From Micromonospora echinospora (lineage in GTDB: Bacteria; Actinomycetota; Actinomycetes; Mycobacteriales; Micromonosporaceae): a stretch of DNA of 64,000 nucleotides. The stretch is taken from the NCBI RefSeq assembly GCF_014203425.1, contig NZ_JACHJC010000001.1, positions 3,038,001 to 3,102,000 of the forward strand, read 5' to 3'. How positions within the stretch are numbered: position 1 is the first letter of the stretch; each line of letters opens with the position of its first letter. Positions 57,397 to 64,000 of the stretch are shown here, piece by piece. The notes under the pieces were generated by a model, which did no database searches, was not told the origin of the DNA, and was given only the letters and a program-made list of their open reading frames with translations. The translations under genes and the position numbers were made by a program.

Positions 57397-57932
57397 CCCT
57401 GGATCATCGTGTGACTCGGGCTCCCGTCGGGTGGTCTGGCGCCCGTTCGGTTGTCGGCGCCCTCGTGACAAGTTCGGGCGTTCGAGAATGGACGCATTGA
57501 CACACCCCGCAGTCGCCGTTACTGTTTCGGAAGTCGATCGAGGGTTTTGCTCGCTCGACGACGAAACGGGGGAAAGTGAATATGCTGCAGTGCTGGAGTA
57601 CGTACGTCCACGGCTGGCGGTCGTGCCGTCGATCGGTCTTATGACCGCGTGTCCTGAACGTGTTCGTTGTCATGCGAAGCCCGCTCCGGATCGACGTCGC
57701 CGAATTCCTGCACCCTGTCCAGCCTGATCGGGCGCCGACGCGAGTGCAGCCCGCCGCCGCGTGACAACAGCGACCGCGCTTCTGATCATTGCCTGTGATC
57801 ACCGGAAAGCGCCTCGGGCGAATTGATTCCAGAGTTCCCGGATCGGTGTGACCGACGCATTTCCGGAATTGCTGCACACAAATTCCGCTGGCCCCTGTTC
57901 GTCGCTTCCGCCCCTGCGAAATCGGAGGAACT
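57397..57932. other. Lower-GC intergenic region without convincing gene
   Basis: About 536 bases between padR and the secreted-protein gene, clearly lower in GC than the rest, especially 57480-57930 (e.g. AATTGATTCCAGAG, GCACACAAATTCCG). Open frames are present on both strands but none has codon use or motifs of a real protein. One short peptide frame, ATG 57582 to TGA 57644 (20 aa, MLQCWSTYVHGWRSCRRSVL), follows GGGGGAAA. The last 30 bases before 57933 are the likely leader with CGGAGGAACT. Probably holds promoters, and perhaps a decayed gene. Confidence 0.5.
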
Positions 57933-58277
57933 ATGAATTCCGCCAAGCGAACCTTCCGTTATCTCGCCGCCATCGGCGCGGCCGGGCTGGTCACCATGTG
58001 GGCGTCGCCCGCCCAGGCCCACGAGATGACCGCGTACCAAGGCCTCGACAAGGCCTGGATCTCGGCCGACCACAAGTCGGTCACCGTGCAGGACAAGGAG
58101 TGTGACGGCAACCGCGTGTTCGTGGTCGTGAACCTCGTCGGTGGCGGGAGCGCCGGCATCAACGACGAGGACGGGTGCAGCGGGAACACCGGCTACGGCA
58201 GCTTCAGCAAGGCCATCGCCAGCTTCTACGTCTGCGAGAACACCGAGGGGTGCGGCACGACCGTGCGGGTGCAGTAG
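57933..58277 (+). CDS. Small secreted protein with four cysteines
   Basis: 114 aa from ATG 57933, after GGAGGAACT. Signal peptide MNSAKRTFRYLAAIGAAGLV plus TMWASPAQA, with cleavage expected before H30. The mature ~85-residue domain has C57, C82, C101 and C107, an even number that could form two disulfides, and the stretches WISADHKSVTVQDKECDGNR, VFVVVNLVGGG, DEDGCSGNTGYGSFSKAIAS and FYVCENTEGCGTTVRVQ. Likely a folded extracellular protein of a kind known only in actinomycetes; function not known. Confidence 0.85.
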   Translation: MNSAKRTFRYLAAIGAAGLVTMWASPAQAHEMTAYQGLDKAWISADHKSVTVQDKECDGNRVFVVVNLVGGGSAGINDEDGCSGNTGYGSFSKAIASFYVCENTEGCGTTVRVQ

Positions 58278-58447
58278 CCCAGCGGCATCCGTCCGGGATC
58301 GCGCGTTACCGCGCGGCCCCGGACGGCCCCGGCTTTCGCGCAAGCGGTGATCCGCCCGCGCGGCTCACTGGAGACGCCTCGGGCAGCGGAGATAGGGTGG
58401 GCCGTCCGATCCCGCACCACCCATGACCGAGCCGGGGGGCGCCACGC

Positions 58448-61400
58448 ATGGGCGATTCGTTCGCGCATCTGCACGTACACACCGAGTACTCGATGCTGGA
58501 CGGGGCGGCCCGGCTGAAGGATCTCTTCGCCGAGGTCAGCCGGCAGGGGATGCCGGCGGTGGCGATGACCGACCACGGCAACATGCACGGCGCGAACGAC
58601 TTCTACAAGCAGGCCATGGCCGCCGGGGTGACCCCCATCCTCGGCATCGAGGCATACGTCGCCCCGGAGTCGCGGTTCCACAAGAAGCGGGTGCGGTGGG
58701 GTCGGCCCGAGCAGAAGAGCGACGACGTCTCCGGCAGCGGCGGCTACACCCACAAGACGATCTGGGCCCGCAACAAGACCGGCCTGCACAACCTGTTCAC
58801 CCTCACCTCCAAGGCGTACACCGACGGGTTCTTCGTCAAGTGGCCGCGGATGGACACCGAGCTGCTCGCCGAGTACTCCGACGGCCTCATGGCGACCACC
58901 GGCTGCCCGTCCGGTGAGGTGCAGACTCGACTGCGGCTCGGCCAGGACGCCCAGGCCCTGCAGGCGGCGGGGAAGTACCAGGAAATTTTCGGCAAGGAGA
59001 ACTACTTCCTGGAGATCATGGACCACGGCCTCGACATCGAGAAGCGGGTCCGCGACGGGCTATTGGAGATCGGCCGCAAGCTCGGCATCCCGCCGGTGGT
59101 CACGAACGACTCGCACTACACGCACGAGGCGCAGGCCGAGGCGCACGACGTGCTGCTCTGCGTGCAGACCGGCAGCAACGTCGCCGACCCCAACCGGTTC
59201 CGGTTCGGCGGCAGCGGCTACTACATCAAGTCGGCCGACGAGATGCGCGCGGTCGACCAGTCCGACGTCTGGCTGGAGGGCTGCCGCAACACCTTGCTGG
59301 TGGCCGAGAAGGTCGACCCGGCCGGCATGTTCACGTTCCACAACCTGATGCCGCGGTTCCCGATCCCCGAGGGCGAGACCGAGGAGTCCTGGTTCCGCAA
59401 GGAGACGTTCGCCGGGCTGGCGCGCCGCTTCCCCAACGGCATCCCCGAGGGCCACGTCGTCCAGGCCGAGTACGAGCTGGGCGTCATCATCCAGATGGGC
59501 TTCCCGTCGTACTTCCTCGTGGTCGCCGACTTCATCCAGTGGGCCAAGAGCCAGGGCATCGCGGTCGGCCCCGGGCGCGGCTCGGCGGCCGGCTCGCTCG
59601 TGGCGTACGCGCTGGGCATCACCGACCTCGACCCGATCCCGCACGGCCTGATCTTCGAGCGGTTCCTCAACCCCGAGCGTGTCTCCATGCCGGATGTCGA
59701 CATCGACTTCGACGAGCGCCGGCGCGGTGAGGTCATCAAGTACGTGACCGACAAGTGGGGCGAGGACAAGGTCGCGCAGATCGCCACGTTCGGCACGATC
59801 AAGGCGAAGGCCGCGATCAAGGACTCGGCCCGGGTGCTCGGCTTCCCGTACGCGGTCGGCGACCGGATCACCAAGGCCATGCCCCCGGCGGTGATGGGCA
59901 AGGACATCCCGCTGTCCGGCATCTTCGACCCGAAGCATCCGCGCTACGCCGAAGCCGGCGAGATCCGCGGCCTCTACGAGTCCGACCCGGACGTCAAGAA
60001 GGTCATCGAGACCGCCAAGGGCATCGAGGGCCTGATCCGGCAGACCGGCGTGCACGCCGCGGGCGTCATCATGTCCGCCGAGCCGATCATCGAGCACATC
60101 CCGCTCATGCGGCGCGACTCCGACGGCGTCATCATCACGCAGTTCGACTACCCGACCTGCGAGTCGCTCGGGCTGCTGAAGATGGACTTCCTCGGCCTGC
60201 GCAACCTGACGATCATCGACGACGCGGTGAAGAACATCCAGCTCAACCACGGCCGGGAGATGGACCTGCTCGGCCTGCCGCTGGACGACAAGGCGGCGTA
60301 CGAGCTGCTGGCCCGCGGTGACACGCTCGGCGTGTTCCAGCTCGACGGCGGGCCGATGCGCTCGCTGCTGCGGCTGATGAAGCCGGACAACTTCGAGGAC
60401 ATCTCCGCCGTCCTGGCGCTCTACCGGCCCGGCCCGATGGGCGTGGACTCGCACACCAACTACGCGCTGCGCAAGAACGGGCTCCAGGAGATCACCCCGA
60501 TCCACCCGGAGCTGGAGGAGCCGCTGCGCGAGATCCTCGCGCCCACGCACGGCCTGATCGTCTACCAGGAGCAGGTGCAGCGCGCCGCGCAGATCCTCGC
60601 CGGCTACACGCTCGGCCAGGCCGACCTGCTGCGCCGGGCGATGGGCAAGAAGAAGAAGGAGATCCTCGACAAGGAGTTCATCCCGTTCCGGGACGGCTGC
60701 CGCGAGCGCGGCTACTCCGACGAGGCCATCCAGGCCGTGTGGGACGTGCTGGTGCCGTTCGCCGGCTACGCGTTCAACAAGGCCCACTCCGCCGCGTACG
60801 GCCTGGTCTCGTACTGGACCGCGTACCTGAAGGCGCACTACCCGGCCGAGTACATGGCCGCCTTGCTCACCTCCGTCGGTGACGACAAGGACAAGATGGC
60901 CCTGTACCTGTCCGAGTGCCGCCGGATGCGCATCCAGGTGCTCCCGCCGGACGTGAACACCTCCGCCGGCCCGTTCACCCCGGTCGGCAAGGAGATCCGC
61001 TTCGGTCTCGGCGCGGTGCGCAACGTCGGCGCGAACGTGGTCGCCTCGATCATGCGGTGCCGGGAGGAGAAGGGCGACTACACCGACTTCTACGACTTCC
61101 TGTCGAAGGTCGACGCGGTGGTCTGCAACAAGAAGACGATCGAATCGCTGATCAAGGCCGGGGCGTTCGACTCGCTCGGCCACCCCCGCAAGGGCCTGCT
61201 CGCAGTGCACGCCGACGCCATCGACGCGTACGCCGACGTCAAGCGCAAGGAGGCAGTCGGCCAGTACGACCTGTTCGGCGCCGGCTTCGGCGAGGCGGAC
61301 ACCGGTGGCAGCAGCACCACCGTCATGCCGATCATCGGCGAGGGGGAGTGGGACAAGCGCGACAAGCTCGCGTTCGAGCGCGAGATGCTCGGCCTGTACG

Positions 61401-61984
61401 TCTCCGACCACCCGCTGTTCGGCCTGGAACACGTGCTCGGCGCCGCCGCGGACACCACCATCGCCGCGCTGTCGGAGGAGGGCACAGTGCCCGACGGCGC
61501 GGTGGTCACCCTGGCCGGCATCCTCTCCGGCGTGCAGCGCCGCGTCACCAAGCAGGGCCGGGCCTGGGCGTCGGCCACCCTCGAAGACCTCGCCGGTGGC
61601 GTGGAGACGCTGTTCTTCCCGAACACGTACGAGGTGATCGGCCAGTACATCGCCGAGGACGCCATCGTGGTGGTCAAGGGCCGGGTGGACCGGCGCGACG
61701 ACACCCCGCGCATCATGGCGATGGACATGTCCATGCCGGACGTCACCAGCAACCCGGCGAACAAGCCGGTCACCCTGACCATTCCGGTGCACCGCTGCAC
61801 GCCGCCGCTGGTGGAACGGCTCAAGGAGACGCTGGTGCTGCACCCCGGCGACACCGAGGTGCACGTCAAGCTGCTCAACGGCGGCAAGGTCACCACGCTG
61901 CGCCTCGGCCCGTTCCGGGTCGCTCCCACCACCGCGCTGATGGGTGACCTGAAGAGCGTGCTCGGCCCGGCCAACGTGAGCTGA
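58448..61984 (+). CDS. dnaE: DNA polymerase III alpha subunit
   Basis: 1178 aa from ATG 58448. N-terminal PHP domain opens [20 protein letters not shown] with HGNMHG and other metal-type residues. Palm acids D416, D418 in [35 protein letters not shown] and [19 protein letters not shown] are further catalytic-subunit signatures. HhH, OB-fold and C-terminal parts follow ([12 protein letters not shown]). This is the main replicative polymerase of actinobacteria (DnaE1 size). The whole reading frame is intact. Confidence 0.98.
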   Translation: MGDSFAHLHVHTEYSMLDGAARLKDLFAEVSRQGMPAVAMTDHGNMHGANDFYKQAMAAGVTPILGIEAYVAPESRFHKKRVRWGRPEQKSDDVSGSGGYTHKTIWARNKTGLHNLFTLTSKAYTDGFFVKWPRMDTELLAEYSDGLMATTGCPSGEVQTRLRLGQDAQALQAAGKYQEIFGKENYFLEIMDHGLDIEKRVRDGLLEIGRKLGIPPVVTNDSHYTHEAQAEAHDVLLCVQTGSNVADPNRFRFGGSGYYIKSADEMRAVDQSDVWLEGCRNTLLVAEKVDPAGMFTFHNLMPRFPIPEGETEESWFRKETFAGLARRFPNGIPEGHVVQAEYELGVIIQMGFPSYFLVVADFIQWAKSQGIAVGPGRGSAAGSLVAYALGITDLDPIPHGLIFERFLNPERVSMPDVDIDFDERRRGEVIKYVTDKWGEDKVAQIATFGTIKAKAAIKDSARVLGFPYAVGDRITKAMPPAVMGKDIPLSGIFDPKHPRYAEAGEIRGLYESDPDVKKVIETAKGIEGLIRQTGVHAAGVIMSAEPIIEHIPLMRRDSDGVIITQFDYPTCESLGLLKMDFLGLRNLTIIDDAVKNIQLNHGREMDLLGLPLDDKAAYELLARGDTLGVFQLDGGPMRSLLRLMKPDNFEDISAVLALYRPGPMGVDSHTNYALRKNGLQEITPIHPELEEPLREILAPTHGLIVYQEQVQRAAQILAGYTLGQADLLRRAMGKKKKEILDKEFIPFRDGCRERGYSDEAIQAVWDVLVPFAGYAFNKAHSAAYGLVSYWTAYLKAHYPAEYMAALLTSVGDDKDKMALYLSECRRMRIQVLPPDVNTSAGPFTPVGKEIRFGLGAVRNVGANVVASIMRCREEKGDYTDFYDFLSKVDAVVCNKKTIESLIKAGAFDSLGHPRKGLLAVHADAIDAYADVKRKEAVGQYDLFGAGFGEADTGGSSTTVMPIIGEGEWDKRDKLAFEREMLGLYVSDHPLFGLEHVLGAAADTTIAALSEEGTVPDGAVVTLAGILSGVQRRVTKQGRAWASATLEDLAGGVETLFFPNTYEVIGQYIAEDAIVVVKGRVDRRDDTPRIMAMDMSMPDVTSNPANKPVTLTIPVHRCTPPLVERLKETLVLHPGDTEVHVKLLNGGKVTTLRLGPFRVAPTTALMGDLKSVLGPANVS

Positions 61985-62012
61985 CCGGGCCGAGTGCCTG
62001 CGGGCCGTACAG

Positions 62013-63563
62013 CTAGACGCGGGTGACGCGGATGGCGTCGGCGATCACGTAACCGGTGCTGCCGGACCATCTGCTGACACCGACCTTGTTGGCGTCCCCG
62101 GCGGCCAGGGTGAAGGTGCCCAGCGAGCGCCAGGCGCCGCCGTTCGCCGTCTGGTTCACCGAGACCGTCTGGTTACCGCTGGTGGTCGCGACGATGTACG
62201 GCGTGGAGGTGTTGTAGCCGGCCACGGCCGGATACCAGACCTCCACCCGGTAGGTGGCTGTCGCCGGGATGTTCACCTTGTACCAGGCGGTGTCGCTGGC
62301 CGCGACGGGGTTGGCGTACCGGTAGTCGGCGCCGTAGCGCTGCGCCGAGTACGTCGAGGTGCCCCAGTTGGCGCTCGCGGTGAACCGGCCGGCCGTGGTG
62401 TTGTCCACAATGGTCGACCAGGCAGTCGGCGGGGGCGTGGTGTCGCCGGTCACGAGCTGCATGTAGTAGGTCCAGTTCCAGTTCGAACCCGGGTCGGTGT
62501 GCGTGGCGCCCGGCACCTGGTTGTGCCCGATGATGTTGTTACGGGTCTTCGGGATGCCGTACTTGTCGCACAGGAACCGGGTCAGCGCCGCCGACGACCG
62601 GTACATCGCGTCGGTGTACCAGGAGGCGTTGTCGACGTACCCCTCGTGCTCGATGCCGATCGACTGGGTGTTGTAGGTCCAGTTGCCGGCGTGCCAGGCG
62701 ATGTCCTTGTCCCGCACCATCTGGGTCACCGCGCCGTCGGAGGAGCGGAGCAGGTAGTGCGCGCTGGTGCCGGCGGCGGCGTTCTGGAACCAGCTGATCG
62801 AGCCGGCGTAGCTGCCCTGCATGGTGTGGATGACGATGTAGTTGATCGGGTACGCCGACTCGCGGCTGGAGACCGTGTAGTTGGACGAGTTGGCCGGCAC
62901 CCAGGCCGCCGGGCCGTAGTCGGTGCTCAGGGTGCCGAAGTCGCCGGTGCCCAGCGGCGCCACGTCGGCGTACCGGCCCCGCTGGGGTGCGACCGGACGG
63001 CCGTCCAGGCTGACCTCGCCGCCGGCAGTGGTCGCGATGAAGCCCCGGGCGAGCAGGTCGTACACGGAGTCGGCGTACAGCCGGGCGGTGGCCGCGTCCG
63101 TCGAGCCACCGTAGCGGGCGATCGGGCCGTACCACTGGTTGACGTCGTCGCGCTGCGCCGCGGTGAGCCCGGCCTCGTCGGCGTAGGAGCGCAGCACCGC
63201 CGCCGCGCCGGCGACGTTCGCCGCGTCCCGGGTACGCAGTTCGGCGCGGTCCAGCCGGGTCCGGCGCGCGGCCTCGTCGAGGGTCCGCACCTTCGGGTTG
63301 CTGGTCAGGTGCATCACGCCGTATCCGCCGGAGGCGCTGGGCTCGCCGCCGTGGCCGTCCAGACGTGTTTCGGCGTACCCGAGCGCGGCGAGCAGGTCGC
63401 GCGGCACGTCGGAATCGGCCGCGGCCTGCGCGAAGGCGGCGGCGAGCGGCTGCGCGCGGTGCTGAGGCGCAGCCTGGGCCGGCTGGCCGGTCAGGCCGAT
63501 CGTGAGGATCATGGCGCCGCCGAGCAGGGTGCTCACCCGACGCGAGGGTCTCCGAATTGTCAC
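62013..63563 (-). CDS. Secreted N-acetylmuramoyl-L-alanine amidase with golvesin-like C-terminal domain
   Basis: 516 aa from GTG 63563, after GAGGAG at 7 nt. Signal peptide (LLGGAMILTIGLTGQPAQAA). Residues ~40-200 form a helical region (AQAAADSDVPRDLLAALGYA, ETRLDGHGGEP, YGVMHLTSNPKVRTLDEAAR) like those preceding actinobacterial amidases. Amidase_2/PGRP domain: zinc ligands in YIVIHTMQGSYAG, SIGIEHEGYV and IIGHNQVPGATHTDPG. The last ~130 residues (TIVDNTTAGRFTASANWG to YVIADAIRVTRV) are a golvesin/Xly-type binding domain. Cuts between MurNAc and L-Ala in peptidoglycan. Confidence 0.94.
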   Translation of the reverse strand: MTIRRPSRRVSTLLGGAMILTIGLTGQPAQAAPQHRAQPLAAAFAQAAADSDVPRDLLAALGYAETRLDGHGGEPSASGGYGVMHLTSNPKVRTLDEAARRTRLDRAELRTRDAANVAGAAAVLRSYADEAGLTAAQRDDVNQWYGPIARYGGSTDAATARLYADSVYDLLARGFIATTAGGEVSLDGRPVAPQRGRYADVAPLGTGDFGTLSTDYGPAAWVPANSSNYTVSSRESAYPINYIVIHTMQGSYAGSISWFQNAAAGTSAHYLLRSSDGAVTQMVRDKDIAWHAGNWTYNTQSIGIEHEGYVDNASWYTDAMYRSSAALTRFLCDKYGIPKTRNNIIGHNQVPGATHTDPGSNWNWTYYMQLVTGDTTPPPTAWSTIVDNTTAGRFTASANWGTSTYSAQRYGADYRYANPVAASDTAWYKVNIPATATYRVEVWYPAVAGYNTSTPYIVATTSGNQTVSVNQTANGGAWRSLGTFTLAAGDANKVGVSRWSGSTGYVIADAIRVTRV

Positions 63564-63618
63564 GTCACTCCTCGTCGACTACTTGGTGCGACTGTGCTCC
63601 CGTCGCCGGTTCGCCGCA

Positions 63619-63646
63619 CCTTATAGCGTGACGTTCGTCTATGTCG
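63619..63646 (-). promoter_or_regulatory. Promoter of the amidase gene
   Basis: On the minus strand TCGACA (63646-63641) as -35 and TATAAG (63624-63619) as -10, spacer 16 nt, about 55 nt before the start. The -35 lies in the palindrome at 63641-63661. Confidence 0.45.
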
Positions 63647-63661
63647 ATACCTTGCATCGAC
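63641..63661. promoter_or_regulatory. Palindrome overlapping the amidase -35
   Basis: TGTCGAT (63641-63647) and ATCGACA (63655-63661) are exact inverse arms around ACCTTGC. Position on the -35 suits a repressor or activator site. Confidence 0.45.
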
Positions 63662-63754
63662 AAGCTCTTTGCTGAAGACTTCCTTCAGATACTGGGCTGA
63701 CCCCGTACCGTCGCGGTCTTGCCCGCCGGGCCGCGGCCGGGCAGCATCGTGCGG

Positions 63755-64000
63755 ATGCCGCCCACCGACCTGCTGCGGGTCCGCGACCTGGTGCCCGACT
63801 TCCTCGCCTGCGCCGACCGGGGCGCTGCGGAGCTCCTGGTCTCCGGCTACCTGGCCGGGCACCCGGACGTGGTCCGGGCGCTGCGCCGCGACGGCGACTG
63901 GTCCGACGCCGCCGGTGTGGCCGCCGCCCTGGACGGGCTCCGCGACCGGGCCGCCGGCCTGGCGGTACGAGCCGAGACGGTACGCGCGGCGCTGCCGGAC
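63755..64000 (+). CDS. N-terminal part of an unrecognised protein (cut by window end)
   Basis: Open frame from ATG 63755 (or GTG 63749) to the edge, 82 codons. It starts MPPTDLLRVRDLVPDFLACA and continues with ELLVSGYLAGHPDVVRALRR and ALDGLRDRAAGLAVRAETVR. Good G/C third-position bias. Helical, no signal peptide, no family recognised. Divergent from the amidase. Confidence 0.55.
   Translation, partial: MPPTDLLRVRDLVPDFLACADRGAAELLVSGYLAGHPDVVRALRRDGDWSDAAGVAAALDGLRDRAAGLAVRAETVRAALPD

Noticed and set aside
57582..57644. 20-aa peptide as a gene
   Set aside because: Only a purine-rich stretch and an ATG support it; no conservation could be checked, so it is left as an observation.
59060..61864. 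A 934-codon open frame on the minus strand opposite dnaE
   Set aside because: Its sequence is rich in Arg/His/Val/Asp with no domain, and the plus strand is a clear dnaE. Antisense frames stay open by chance in DNA of this GC content.
1..64000. CRISPR arrays, rRNA, insertion sequences, antibiotic assembly lines
   Set aside because: I looked for regularly spaced repeats, transposase motifs, PKS/NRPS domains and rRNA-like stretches and saw none.

Overview
The window is high-GC actinobacterial DNA, most like Micromonospora or a close relative in Micromonosporaceae. The support is strong G/C third-position bias, many GTG starts, 4-nt ATGA/GTGA gene overlaps, phosphatidylinositol mannoside (PIM) genes, an F420-dependent-type oxidoreductase, DUF1206/DUF3618/DUF4235 proteins, and intergenic repeats built on GGGGCCCC..TGT..AACGCC. 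The genus is an inference. There are no rRNA, tRNA, CRISPR, insertion sequence or prophage genes. The window is mostly chromosomal core with a few accessory modules.

Left part (1-12.5 kb): a truncated gene end, a phytoene-dehydrogenase-like FAD oxidoreductase, and a convergent polyprenol-phosphate-mannose synthase and SRPBCC protein. Then comes the most interesting locus, a tightly overlapping plus-strand operon (about 3.7-12.4 kb). It encodes a GmhB-like phosphatase fused to a GT9 glycosyltransferase, two further glycosyltransferases, GmhA (sedoheptulose-7-P isomerase), a complete two-domain HldE (kinase plus nucleotidyltransferase), a short SDR, a second GT9 protein and a type IB topoisomerase. 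This is an apparently complete route to nucleotide-activated D,D-heptose plus four glycosyltransferase modules, in a bacterium that should have no LPS. No HldD epimerase is present.

12.5-32.8 kb: AraC regulator, RecQ helicase, LLM-class oxidoreductase with a 26-bp perfect palindrome upstream, a 40-aa membrane protein, NagZ-like GH3 enzyme, GNAT, SufS-like protein, a lipoprotein, an envelope group (DUF1206, MscS channel, holin-family/DUF3618/DUF4235 trio), a cold-shock protein, aldo/keto reductase, methyltransferase, adenosine deaminase family enzyme, an OmpR-type two-component system, an ADP-ribosylglycohydrolase and a YcnI-type secreted copper-related protein.

33-48 kb: the actinobacterial order thrS - HIT - pgsA - patA - pimA - (membrane protein) - pdxS - pdxT - yebC, making PI/PIM phospholipids and pyridoxal phosphate. 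It is interrupted by a maltokinase-cap-like protein, an aldo/keto reductase, an EF-G-like GTPase with degenerate motifs, and an XRE/FMN-reductase/ABM trio.

48-64 kb: an ABC exporter next to a NarL-type two-component system, GNAT, a secreted protein divergent from a Ser/Thr kinase, an ECF-like sigma factor overlapping a Pro-rich exported protein, a PadR-HAAS module with a clear operator, a low-GC gap, a small secreted Cys-containing protein, dnaE, a PGRP-type amidase with a golvesin-like C-terminal domain, and a gene cut by the window end.

Regulatory signals: ten genes have a -10-like TANNNT hexamer (CANNNT in one) ending 6-7 nt before the start codon, as expected for leaderless transcripts. 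Perfect hairpins mark most convergent junctions. Three unrelated kinds of degenerate repeat lie in convergent intergenic regions.
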